Positions 1 through 7,979 of a DNA stretch of 64,000 nt are shown in pieces. This DNA is from CALKZN01 sp050633785 (GTDB lineage Bacteria; Pseudomonadota; Gammaproteobacteria; Arenicellales; Arenicellaceae). Where the stretch lies: the NCBI GenBank assembly GCA_050633785.1, contig JBOEHE010000033.1:62001-126000 (forward strand). The letters are read 5' to 3'. The translations under genes and the position numbers were made by a program. Every line of letters begins with the position of its first letter. Within the stretch, counting starts at the first letter, position 1. The notes beneath the pieces were generated by a model that saw only the letters and a list, made by a program, of their open reading frames with translations, had not been told where the DNA came from and did no database searches.

Positions 1-879
1 AAATGAAGACCTCACGTGGTGTTTAAACACTCGTTGTTTTTCAGTTTGCAACTGACTTTTTTTAGATAGAAGATATAACCGTTTTCGTGGAAGATTGCGC
101 TCCGATAAAATTGATTCAAATACCCCTTCATTCAATTCCCGTTGTATAGAAATATCAAGCATCATACCAATACCTAAATTTGCTTTGACCAACTGATATA
201 CACCTTCGATATCATTGGTTTTATGCAGCAAAGAATTATTAAGTTTCACTTTTTCTTTGTTTAAGAACTTTCTCAACTCCTCAGATGCTTCCAAAGGAGA
301 CATTACAATTAGTTTTGCCTTATCTAAATCTGAAAAACTCTCAGGAACACCGTGCTTGTCGAGGTATTGAGGCGTCGCACATGCTACTAATTGCGTATCA
401 ATTAATGGCATTGCAATAATATGACTATTATCACTCAGTTTTCCCAAGCGAAAAGCAAAATCAATGTTTTTGTCATGCATATTTTCCAACTTATCGCTGA
501 AATAAATATCAAAATCGACTAGTGGGTACTTGTTTCCAAAAGCGGACAAAATATCAAATATTTTTGAGCGACATAATGCCCGTGAAAGAGTAATAGAAAT
601 AGTCCCACTAATTGATTCATGTTCTGAGAGTAGCTCTTCCTCAGCTAAAGATATGGATGAAAGTATTGCCTTACACTTTGGGTAAAATTGTTTTCCTGCT
701 GATGCAAGATCAAGCTTTTTATGAGACCTGTGAAAAAGCTGCACTTGTAATCTCTGTTCAAGCTGAGCTAACTGCTTACTGACAGCAGGTGCAGAAAGAT
801 TTAAGCGTGATGCTGCTCGAGTAATACTCTTGTGTTCAACAACGGCAACAAACACTTGGTAATTAGTAAACTTTGACAT
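1..879 (-). CDS. LysR-family transcriptional regulator (C-terminus cut by window edge)
   Basis: The reading frame starts at an ATG (877-879) and stays open to base 1, giving 293 codons, so only a few C-terminal residues are likely missing. The N-terminus is a typical LysR winged helix-turn-helix: residues about 3-60 include the AAVSKQLAQLEQRL-type recognition segment that follows the RAASRLNLSAP helix. The remainder matches the periplasmic-binding-like effector domain, with LSRALC and GIGMMLD-like segments. LysR proteins bind operators as tetramers and respond to small ligands. It is transcribed divergently from the SRPBCC gene at 1023, with a 16-bp palindrome between them, so that gene is a likely target. 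The ligand cannot be inferred. Confidence 0.85.
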   Translation of the reverse strand, partial: MSKFTNYQVFVAVVEHKSITRAASRLNLSAPAVSKQLAQLEQRLQVQLFHRSHKKLDLASAGKQFYPKCKAILSSISLAEEELLSEHESISGTISITLSRALCRSKIFDILSAFGNKYPLVDFDIYFSDKLENMHDKNIDFAFRLGKLSDNSHIIAMPLIDTQLVACATPQYLDKHGVPESFSDLDKAKLIVMSPLEASEELRKFLNKEKVKLNNSLLHKTNDIEGVYQLVKANLGIGMMLDISIQRELNEGVFESILSERNLPRKRLYLLSKKSQLQTEKQRVFKHHVRSSF

Positions 880-953
880 TTTTCCTCTTTTAATTAGCGT
901 TGAGCCACCACCATGAATTCCAATTAGTTAAGCAAAGAACAAAAATTCATCAC

Positions 954-969
954 TTTAGGTTAACCTAAA
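954..969. promoter_or_regulatory. 16-bp perfect palindrome, candidate LysR operator
   Basis: TTTAGGTTAACCTAAA is a perfect palindrome in the 143-bp divergent region between the LysR gene and the SRPBCC gene. It contains T-N11-A spacings as expected for LysR boxes. It lies 54 bp upstream of the SRPBCC start. Operator function is inferred from position only. Confidence 0.45.
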
Positions 970-1022
970 ACGATTTTACAATCACATGCTTAATGATCTA
1001 AAACTATAAACACAAAGAAAAA

Positions 1023-1487
1023 ATGATTGAACTTGCAAAAACCACCGCTGTTATAAACACTCCCATTGAGAAAGTATTTAACTATGTGTCTAACATGGAG
1101 AATTATGGACACTGGTTTCCAGGAGTTGTTGCTGTTAGATCAAAGAATAATTTGCCCCATGCAGCAGTCGGCAAGACTTATGTGGAAACATTGAATATAG
1201 CAAATAGTAACTATGAGCTAACCATTGAAGTGGTCCAATGCAAAACTAATAGCTTATTCCTGACCCAGGGAAATTTAGAGGGAATATTGCCTCAAATGAC
1301 AGCTAGGTTTTGTTCCGATCAAGAAAGCCGCTGCCTTATCACTTTACAATACCATAGCAGAAACACGGACCTTAACGAACAGTCCAAGGATATTGTAGCG
1401 TTGAGAAAAGACCTGACCATTCGTGCTAAAAATGGAGCAATCGCATTGAAAGAACTTTTAGAACGTGCAAACGTTGAATCTCTTTAG
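1023..1487 (+). CDS. SRPBCC (START/Bet v 1-like) family protein
   Basis: The protein has 154 residues, no signal peptide and no membrane segment. It opens with a strand-helix pattern typical of the SRPBCC superfamily (INTPIEKVFNYVSNMENYGHW), where N-terminal strand and two short helices close a hydrophobic ligand cavity. The family includes polyketide cyclase/dehydrase-like and lipid-binding proteins, and the exact ligand is not predictable. It is divergently paired with a LysR regulator, which probably controls it. The ATG follows an A-rich stretch with only a weak ribosome-binding site. An 18-bp dispersed repeat begins 3 bp after its stop. Confidence 0.7.
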   Translation: MIELAKTTAVINTPIEKVFNYVSNMENYGHWFPGVVAVRSKNNLPHAAVGKTYVETLNIANSNYELTIEVVQCKTNSLFLTQGNLEGILPQMTARFCSDQESRCLITLQYHSRNTDLNEQSKDIVALRKDLTIRAKNGAIALKELLERANVESL

Positions 1488-1489
1488 GC

Positions 1490-1507
1490 CCCGTTCACAC
1501 TAAAATA
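1490..1507. repeat. Dispersed 18-bp repeat, copy 1
   Basis: CCCGTTCACACTAAAATA is found here and again, identical and in the same orientation, at 61429-61446. This copy lies in the 31-bp gap between the convergent SRPBCC and pqiC genes. It may be the end of a mobile or repetitive element, but no transposase or second terminus is visible. Confidence 0.6.
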
Positions 1508-1518
1508 GCTGCTTGTCG

Positions 1519-2112
1519 TCAACTACTCTTATCTCTTTCCATCTTTAGCATTAAGGACAAGTCACCATTGAGTTGCTCAGCTAATTCCTCCAAAAGTTGG
1601 CGCATTTGTTTAACTGCTTCACTGTAACCATCAGCTGCCAATGCCTTTGTAAAGAAAAAATGAGAGCGGTGTGGTGTGCCATGACCAACATCCAAAGTAT
1701 AGGAACCAGATAAAACCACATCACCATTCGCGGTTGGGTAGAAATGTTCAATCAAAACCCCTAAAGCAGCACAATCCTTACATTCGTAGGCCATACTGAA
1801 ATCAGTGTTTTTTCGATTCAATTCATTAACCAACACTCGTTGAATCGAGTCAGCTAAATTGTCAGCCCAGCTATGATAACTGGCAATTCTCATCTTCTGA
1901 TCAGACTCTCTGAGCACCAGGTTAGGTTGATCCAGATACTGAGGTACCGATATTGGCAAAACCTGAATCAGATAATCAGATAACGATTGTCTGATGGGTG
2001 CTGGATGAGCATCCAGAACATAATATTTGATGCTGCTTGTAGGCTCTGTGCTAGCACAAGCAAAAACAGACAAAGTCATGAGCGTAATTACTAGTCGTTT
2101 TATCATGTTCAT
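1519..2112 (-). CDS. pqiC: PqiC-like outer-membrane lipoprotein (ABC-type transport auxiliary lipoprotein)
   Basis: A 197-residue protein with a short hydrophobic signal ending at a plausible lipobox (VFAC, Cys19), followed by the YYVLDA-type start of the mature domain seen in PqiC/YmbA-type lipoproteins. In E. coli, PqiC forms an outer-membrane ring that docks the PqiB needle, linking inner and outer membranes for lipid transport. Its start codon overlaps the end of the MCE-domain gene by 4 bp (ATGA), which fits a pqiA-pqiB-pqiC operon. It is the last gene of the operon and converges with the SRPBCC gene. Confidence 0.8.
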   Translation of the reverse strand: MNMIKRLVITLMTLSVFACASTEPTSSIKYYVLDAHPAPIRQSLSDYLIQVLPISVPQYLDQPNLVLRESDQKMRIASYHSWADNLADSIQRVLVNELNRKNTDFSMAYECKDCAALGVLIEHFYPTANGDVVLSGSYTLDVGHGTPHRSHFFFTKALAADGYSEAVKQMRQLLEELAEQLNGDLSLMLKMERDKSS

Positions 2113-3764
2113 TTACCTTTTTTAGCCGCAGGCTCAACATCAACTTTGTCTGAACCACTGAATACAAGGGAGCTGGGTTTATTACTGACCTTCTTTAATA
2201 TCGGTTGCAATCCATCCAACGTTTTTTCAAGTTTCAACATGGACTGCTCCAGAGACTGGTAAATGGAAGAATCTGGCTGTAGCCCTTTAAGGGTACTACG
2301 CAGTTCAACCAGCGACTGGTCAAGAGACAGATAAATTGAGGAGTCGGGTTGCACACCTGCCAGGGTTTTCTGCAATTCCAGCAGGGTTTGGTTGAGCGAT
2401 AACAAAGTCTCATCAGCGGTTCCAATGGTTTGATTAGCACCATTAATCATTGCTTCCAGTGGCAGCTGCTCAATCTTCGTCATCACATCTTCAAACTTTT
2501 CAGTTATGCTGGCGAACCCACCTTGCGTTGCCGGAATCACAGCATAGGGCCCGAATTGTTCAATATCTGTTTGTGGCTCCCCATTATAATCCAGACTGAC
2601 TTTCAAACTGCCGGTAATATAACTGGATGTCTCTATGCTCGCGGTCAAGCCCTTCAAAACCCACTGCCGGAACTGTTGGTCAAACTCCTGCAGATTAAGG
2701 GTACCGGTATTTATAACCCGGCCTGGTTCAATATGGATTACCACTGGTATTCGGTTTTCATCTTCGTTTTGCGTAATTTCAAAGGTCTGGTTATAGCCCA
2801 TATAAGGCGTGACTACCGTGCCAATTCGAATACCTCGATACTCTACTGGGGCACCTTTATAAAGCCCGCCGACAGAATCCTCAACCAGAACCACATATTC
2901 CAGAAAATCATAGCGACGTGCTGTAGTGATGCTTTCTTCTGAATCATATAAAGAAAAAGCTCGACTCTCAGTAATTTTTTCACCAAGGCTCAAATCTTCT
3001 GGTACATCAAATTGCACACCGCCCGCAATCAAAGCTTCCAATGAAGCGATATCCAGCTTCACTCCTTCAGCTGAAGTTTTAACTGAAATCCCCCCCGTAT
3101 TCCAGAAAAACGTATTGCTTGTGACCAGTGAATCATAAGGTGAACGAATAAATATACCGTACTTTGCCTGTCTGGATTCTGTATCAAATTCATAAGATTC
3201 CACTCTGCCAACGTCAAAGCCTCTGTAGATGACAGGGTTGCCAATGCGTAGTGACTTACCACCACTGGATACTAATGTGAGTTGGATTCCAGCTTCATTA
3301 GGCGAAGTAATTGGCGGCGTTTCCAAACCGTTAAAAGTATCGGCGAACACTTCTGATTTACCTGGAGATACTTGGATATAAGCACCAGAAAGCAATGTTC
3401 CTATTCCACTGACACCACTTGAACCAATTCGAGGACGAACAACCCAGAACTGACTATCACTGCGCAAAAAACTGCGCATGGGCTTATCTATTTCAACCTC
3501 GACAACGATATAGCTTTGATCCTGGCTGAAACCGACAGATTTAACCACACCGATATCAACATCTCGATTCTTAACCGTGGTTTTTCCAGCTTCCAAGCCT
3601 TCAGCAGTTTCAAAGTTGATTTGAATCTGCACACCACGATTGTGCCAATTATTAAAAACCATGCCCATGCCAATCAAAAACGCTACCAGCGGCAAAAGCC
3701 ATACCATTGACAGACGTGCTTTATCGGTCACTTGTGGATTTGAACTGTTAATCTCTTCGTTCAT
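2109..3764 (-). CDS. pqiB: PqiB-like MCE-domain intermembrane lipid-transport protein
   Basis: 551 residues. One N-terminal membrane anchor lies at about residues 19-38, followed by three MCE/MlaD domains (roughly 45-140, 160-225 and 285-390; each has the GLxxGxxVxYRGxxVG-like strand pattern). The C-terminal tail is a long amphipathic coiled coil. As in E. coli PqiB, these domains should stack into a hexameric tube with a coiled-coil needle spanning the periplasm. The tail contains two near-identical 24-residue repeats (each with QPDSSIY), which would alter needle length in unit steps. It is coupled by 4-bp overlaps to the genes on both sides. Confidence 0.9.
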   Translation of the reverse strand: MNEEINSSNPQVTDKARLSMVWLLPLVAFLIGMGMVFNNWHNRGVQIQINFETAEGLEAGKTTVKNRDVDIGVVKSVGFSQDQSYIVVEVEIDKPMRSFLRSDSQFWVVRPRIGSSGVSGIGTLLSGAYIQVSPGKSEVFADTFNGLETPPITSPNEAGIQLTLVSSGGKSLRIGNPVIYRGFDVGRVESYEFDTESRQAKYGIFIRSPYDSLVTSNTFFWNTGGISVKTSAEGVKLDIASLEALIAGGVQFDVPEDLSLGEKITESRAFSLYDSEESITTARRYDFLEYVVLVEDSVGGLYKGAPVEYRGIRIGTVVTPYMGYNQTFEITQNEDENRIPVVIHIEPGRVINTGTLNLQEFDQQFRQWVLKGLTASIETSSYITGSLKVSLDYNGEPQTDIEQFGPYAVIPATQGGFASITEKFEDVMTKIEQLPLEAMINGANQTIGTADETLLSLNQTLLELQKTLAGVQPDSSIYLSLDQSLVELRSTLKGLQPDSSIYQSLEQSMLKLEKTLDGLQPILKKVSNKPSSLVFSGSDKVDVEPAAKKGK

Positions 3765-4411
3765 TGCCCCTCCAATTTATCCCATATCAACCGCACATCA
3801 AATTTCTGTGCCGCCAGCATTGTCAATAGTACAACACAGGCGAAAGCACTGGCAGCAATTCCAGGCTGAATTGACATAACTTCACCTACTTGTACCAAGG
3901 CTGCCAGAACCGCAACCACAAAAACATCGATCATTGACCATTTACCAATAAACTCCGTTATTCGATACAATCGTGTCAATTCATAATGGTTTTGCTTTGT
4001 CGTTTTACTGACACTCAGGCACAAGTAAAGGATGACGATCATTTTCGCTATCGGAATGATAATACTGGCTGTGAAAATAACGAAAGCCACAAAGTAAGAG
4101 CCATGCTCTAAAAAGAGTATTACACCACTGATGATGGTGCTGTCTGTCGGACTCCCAAGTACATTCGTTGTCATAATAGGGAAAATATTCGCTGGTATAT
4201 AAAACAACATAGACGTCAAGACTAAAGCCAATGTCATTTGCAGGCTATTCGGTTTCCGAAGGTGTAAATTCGTGCCACATCGAGGGCAACTTCCAAGAGA
4301 CACAGGTGATAGTTTCGAACAACAATGACAGTTTGCCAAACCGTGGCTTGCCGCACTGCCACCGGAAAATACAGCAGTAGCTGAATTGCGAACAGATCGT
4401 TTATTGTCCAT
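3761..4411 (-). CDS. pqiA: PqiA-like membrane protein, C-terminal half (second PqiA domain)
   Basis: 216 residues from the ATG at 4409-4411, which overlaps the upstream gene by 11 bp. A longer frame upstream is in-frame read-through of the preceding gene and is not supported by an RBS. It has a short zinc ribbon near residue 25-45 (CHCC...CPRC) and then four hydrophobic segments. E. coli PqiA is a single protein of about 417 residues with two such domains. Here the two halves are separate genes. Together they would supply the inner-membrane partner of PqiB. Confidence 0.85.
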   Translation of the reverse strand: MDNKRSVRNSATAVFSGGSAASHGLANCHCCSKLSPVSLGSCPRCGTNLHLRKPNSLQMTLALVLTSMLFYIPANIFPIMTTNVLGSPTDSTIISGVILFLEHGSYFVAFVIFTASIIIPIAKMIVILYLCLSVSKTTKQNHYELTRLYRITEFIGKWSMIDVFVVAVLAALVQVGEVMSIQPGIAASAFACVVLLTMLAAQKFDVRLIWDKLEGQ

Positions 4412-5006
4412 GTTCAACCCAGGTCCACAATCGCTTGTTATCAACAACAGAGGCAATATACACAAACAATAGGGTGAAAATAATATAGGCCCAAAAAGAG
4501 ATGCCTAGAACGACGCTTGCTATTGCGACAATTTTGATTAGCGCGACCAACACTCCCACCATGAAAACCTCTGCCATCACCCAAGGTAATAAGCCGCTGA
4601 TCAGCTTCCCCAGATGGACAGATGAGACTCTTTTTTTGCCCCATTTCATGGGCAAGAGCAACAATACAAGCAATATTAAATACACGAAAGGCAGGAAAAT
4701 AATAAAACAGAACACCAGAATGGATAACAGATAAAACCCTTGTTGAAACAATTCTGCGGAAGCCTGGAATAAAGACATAGTTTGAGATTGGCCTTGCGCA
4801 CTGAACGATAAAAAAGGAAAACTATTGGCCATCAACAGAATAATAATAGCAGAACAACTTAAGGCCAACACATAGTCAACGGGATTTTTATGGCCAGACA
4901 AGACTCGCTTTCGACACCGCGGGCAACTCACCTTCTGATGACCCGCAACATGCTCAGGTAGTTTAATCAGTAAATCGCAATCATGACAGGCCGTAAGATC
5001 ACCCAT
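4401..5006 (-). CDS. pqiA: PqiA-like membrane protein, N-terminal half (first PqiA domain)
   Basis: 201 residues, starting at the ATG at 5004-5006 preceded by AAGAGG seven bases upstream. An in-frame TTG one codon earlier is less likely. It begins with a zinc ribbon (CHDCDLL...CPRCRKR, residues about 7-33) followed by four membrane segments. It is the first gene of a four-gene operon with the second PqiA half, PqiB and PqiC, all overlapping. The family acts in inner-to-outer membrane lipid trafficking and in E. coli is part of the paraquat-inducible SoxRS response. No SoxR/S site was identified here. Confidence 0.85.
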   Translation of the reverse strand: MGDLTACHDCDLLIKLPEHVAGHQKVSCPRCRKRVLSGHKNPVDYVLALSCSAIIILLMANSFPFLSFSAQGQSQTMSLFQASAELFQQGFYLLSILVFCFIIFLPFVYLILLVLLLLPMKWGKKRVSSVHLGKLISGLLPWVMAEVFMVGVLVALIKIVAIASVVLGISFWAYIIFTLLFVYIASVVDNKRLWTWVEHGQ

Positions 5007-5270
5007 CAATCAACCTCTTGCATGCGCACTTATGATATAGCATTTTCAAACCTCTCATTTATCCCTGAAATAAACCAGACAGAGTGTATCCAATGTTTAT
5101 TAACAGAGCTCTTCAGACCTTTGTGCTTGGGAGTATATCTCGATGCTATTAATCAGGCTACTTTGACAGACTCGTCCCAGTTCACAGCATCGGTAAGCAA
5201 TACATGGCCAACTACCCCAAACTCAGGTATTTCATCTGACAGATTGCATCATAAGCAGTACATCGCTCTA

Positions 5271-5299
5271 CTTTTGTGCACCGCATCTGTGCACAAAAG
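5271..5299. promoter_or_regulatory. NtrC-type enhancer (11-bp inverted repeat, 7-bp spacer)
   Basis: CTTTTGTGCAC and GTGCACAAAAG form a perfect 11-bp inverted repeat around CGCATCT. The core TGCAC-N7-GTGCA is the consensus for NtrC (GlnG) binding. It is centred about 98 bp upstream of the start point expected from the sigma-54 promoter at 5357, a normal enhancer distance. A much weaker TGCAT half-site lies at 5245. Confidence 0.8.
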
Positions 5300-5356
5300 G
5301 TTCGAAAAATAGCTAATTTCAGAAAAAAAACAGCATAAATACCTCGAAATACTTTT

Positions 5357-5372
5357 TGGCACACCTCCTGCT
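5357..5372 (+). promoter_or_regulatory. Sigma-54 promoter of the nitrate transport operon
   Basis: TGGCACACCTCCTGCT has GG and GC exactly 10 bases apart, with TGGCAC at -24 and TGC at -12. It lies about 110 bp upstream of nrtA and downstream of the NtrC-like site. The rest of the 476-bp region between pqiA and nrtA (5007-5482) shows no convincing gene. Confidence 0.75.
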
Positions 5373-5482
5373 ATAGAGATACCGAGAGAAATGATTTGCC
5401 GATAGTTGAATCGGAAAACAGCAAGCTGGATTTACTCAATATTAATTCCAACTGATTTTTGCAGAAAGACTGCGAGGTACAT

Positions 5483-6853
5483 ATGTTTGTCAGAAATAAA
5501 CTACAGAGCATCCTGAAATTGAGTGCATTGGCATTAGGGCTATCAACAGCCACAACGTCCATTGCTACAATCGGAGAGCCAGAGAAAGAAGAACTTAAAT
5601 TCGGCTTTATAAAACTCACGGATATGGCCCCAATTGCAATTGCCTATGAAAAAGGTTACTTCGAAGATGAAGGGCTTTATGTGACAATCGAAGCTCAGGC
5701 AAACTGGAAAGTGTTGCTCGATGGGGTTATCGATGGACAACTCGATGGTGCACATATGTTAGCTGGTCAACCTCTGGCCGCAACCATCGGATACGGAACC
5801 AAAGCTGATATTGTAACGCCATTCTCCATGGACCTTAATGGCAATGGCATCACCGTTTCCAATGATATCTGGGCTAAAATGAAAGCTTATGTACCAATAG
5901 AAGATGGTAAGCCAGTACACCCTATAAAAGCAGACTACCTCAAACCAGTGGTGGACGATTTCAAGAAAGAAGGCAAACCCTTCAAAATGGGCATGGTCTT
6001 TCCTGTCTCAACACACAATTATGAACTTCGTTACTGGCTTGCAGCTGGTGGCATTCATCCCGGCTATTACGCCCCCCATAAGGGTGATACTGCGGGAACG
6101 ATTGATGCCGATGCACTATTATCAGTAACCCCTCCTCCGCAAATGCCTGCCACGTTAGAAGCAGGAACGATTTATGGGTATTGTGTAGGTGAGCCCTGGA
6201 ATCAACAAGCTGTGTTCAAGGGTATTGGTGTGCCCGTAATCACAGACTATGAAATATGGAAAAACAACCCCGAAAAAGTTTTCGGCATGTCTAAAGAATT
6301 CACTGAAAAGTACCCCAATACGACTATCCGCATCACCAAAGCCTTGATTCGAGCAGCTAAGTGGTTGGACGAAAACAATAATGCCAATCGCCCAGAAGCG
6401 GTCAAAATTTTATCTCAATCAAACTATGTCGGTGCTGACTACGATGTCATCGCAAATTCGATGACAGGGACCTTTGAATACGAAAAAGGCGACAAGCGCT
6501 CAGTGCCAGATTTCAATGTCTTTTTCCGTTACAACGCAACCTACCCTTACTACTCCGATGCGATTTGGTATCTGACGCAAATGCGCCGCTGGGGGCAAAT
6601 CTCCGAACCTAAATCAGACGCATGGTATCGGCAAATCGCCAAAGATGTCTATCGCGCTGACTTGTATCAAGTAGCTGCAAAAGAGCTCATTGCTGAAGGC
6701 TTGATGACAGCAGACGAGTTTCCTGATTTTGATTCTGAAACCGGCTTTAAGCCTGAACAGACCGAATTTATCGATGGTATAAGCTATGACGGTTCAAAGC
6801 CCAACGCTTACCTTGAAAAGTTCAAAATTGGCCTAAAAAAAGACATTCTCTAA
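5483..6853 (+). CDS. nrtA: Nitrate ABC transporter, periplasmic substrate-binding protein (NrtA-like)
   Basis: 456 residues from the ATG at 5483, chosen because GAGG lies six bases upstream. An earlier in-frame start lacks an RBS. An N-terminal signal peptide of about 28 residues is followed by the NrtA/CmpA-type two-lobe fold (KFGFIKLTDMAPIAIA, GYCVGEPWNQQA, motifs around the nitrate pocket). It captures nitrate or nitrite in the periplasm for the NrtB permease. CmpA (bicarbonate) is related, but the linked NtrC/sigma-54 control favours nitrate. A strong hairpin separates it from nrtB, probably giving excess binding protein. No assimilatory nitrate reductase genes are nearby. Confidence 0.88.
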   Translation: MFVRNKLQSILKLSALALGLSTATTSIATIGEPEKEELKFGFIKLTDMAPIAIAYEKGYFEDEGLYVTIEAQANWKVLLDGVIDGQLDGAHMLAGQPLAATIGYGTKADIVTPFSMDLNGNGITVSNDIWAKMKAYVPIEDGKPVHPIKADYLKPVVDDFKKEGKPFKMGMVFPVSTHNYELRYWLAAGGIHPGYYAPHKGDTAGTIDADALLSVTPPPQMPATLEAGTIYGYCVGEPWNQQAVFKGIGVPVITDYEIWKNNPEKVFGMSKEFTEKYPNTTIRITKALIRAAKWLDENNNANRPEAVKILSQSNYVGADYDVIANSMTGTFEYEKGDKRSVPDFNVFFRYNATYPYYSDAIWYLTQMRRWGQISEPKSDAWYRQIAKDVYRADLYQVAAKELIAEGLMTADEFPDFDSETGFKPEQTEFIDGISYDGSKPNAYLEKFKIGLKKDIL

Positions 6854-6864
6854 CGAGGCAAACG

Positions 6865-6901
6865 GTTTGAACGCCCAGATCCATTCACTGGGCTTTCAAA
6901 C
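6865..6901 (+). promoter_or_regulatory. Intercistronic stem-loop between nrtA and nrtB
   Basis: GTTTGAA-C-GCCCAG pairs with CTGGGC-T-TTCAAAC around a 9-nt loop (13 pairs, one mismatch). There is no U-tract, so it is more likely an mRNA-stabilising or partial attenuation element that keeps nrtA expression above that of the membrane components, as is common in binding-protein transport operons. Confidence 0.65.
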
Positions 6902-6931
6902 TGAAACTAAAAAGACATAAGTGAGTTTTAT

Positions 6932-7945
6932 ATGACTGGTTCAATAAGTACGCAAGATAAGGAAAAACCCATGACTTCATCATTTGATGTATGGTTGGCA
7001 GGTTTCGTAAAAAACCTGAAAAAGAACATTGCAAACGGGTTTGTCTATCCCGTTGTTGGTTTATTAGTCTTCTCTTTGCTGTGGTCCTATGCTGCCAACA
7101 ACATAAACACATCTCTTGGACAATTTCCTGGGCCATCGCAAGTCTATACTGCAGCCGGCAGTTTGCTGGATGAATATACAGCAGAACAGGAAAAAGCACT
7201 CGCATTCTATGAACGTCAGAAAAAAAGAAATGCCAAAAAACTAGAGAAAAACCCGGATGCCAAGGTAAAGATTCGTAAATATACCGGTAAAGAAACCTTT
7301 TTTGACCAGATCTGGACCAGCCTTAAAACCGTCAGTTTTGGCTTTTTAATCGCCTCAGCCATCGCCATTCCCATCGGAATCATGTGTGGTTTGAGCAACG
7401 CTATCTATGCGGCAATAAATCCTTTAATTCAATTATTTAAACCCGTATCACCATTAGCCTGGCTACCGTTGATCACCATGATTGTCAGCGCCGTCTATGT
7501 CAGCGAAGATCCATTATTTGAAAAATCATTTCTGACCTCAGGGTTGACCGTTGCCCTATGTTGTCTATGGCCTACACTAATCAACACTGCCGTCGGTGTC
7601 GCCAACATAGATAAAGACCTGGTCAATGTCAGTCGTGTTATCAAACTGGGGAAATTCAGTCATATCAGCAAAGTCATCTGGCCAGCCTCCATTCCAATGA
7701 TATTTACTGGTTTACGTCTATCCCTGGCTACTGGTTGGATGGTATTAATTGCAGCTGAAATGCTCTCACAAAACCCAGGCTTAGGTAAGTTCGTCTGGGA
7801 CGAGTTCCAGAATGGATCATCGAATTCACTAGCCCGCATTATTGTCGCGGTTTTAGTCATCGGTATCGTCGGGTTTATTCTGGACAGAATAATTTTGCTC
7901 TCTCAACGTTATTTCAGTTGGGATAAACAAGCTGTACTGCGTTAA
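6932..7945 (+). CDS. nrtB: Nitrate ABC transporter, permease (NrtB-like)
   Basis: 337 residues with an N-terminal extension of about 45 residues before the first membrane segment, a lysine-rich soluble insert at about residues 85-115, and five to six further membrane segments. The coupling (EAA) loop around residues 230-260 (KLGKFSHISKVIWPASIP) contacts the ATPase. The BPD_transp family assignment and position between the binding protein and the ATPase identify it as the nitrate channel. It starts 78 bp after nrtA. Confidence 0.88.
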   Translation: MTGSISTQDKEKPMTSSFDVWLAGFVKNLKKNIANGFVYPVVGLLVFSLLWSYAANNINTSLGQFPGPSQVYTAAGSLLDEYTAEQEKALAFYERQKKRNAKKLEKNPDAKVKIRKYTGKETFFDQIWTSLKTVSFGFLIASAIAIPIGIMCGLSNAIYAAINPLIQLFKPVSPLAWLPLITMIVSAVYVSEDPLFEKSFLTSGLTVALCCLWPTLINTAVGVANIDKDLVNVSRVIKLGKFSHISKVIWPASIPMIFTGLRLSLATGWMVLIAAEMLSQNPGLGKFVWDEFQNGSSNSLARIIVAVLVIGIVGFILDRIILLSQRYFSWDKQAVLR

Positions 7946-7979
7946 TGCCGTGCATTGATAAACACTCAGAGGAACTATT

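Noticed and set aside
4983..5312. Open frame of 109 codons in the pqiA-nrtA gap, plus strand
   Set aside because: It runs through the NtrC-like site, has no RBS and no family features. The region is better explained as a promoter.
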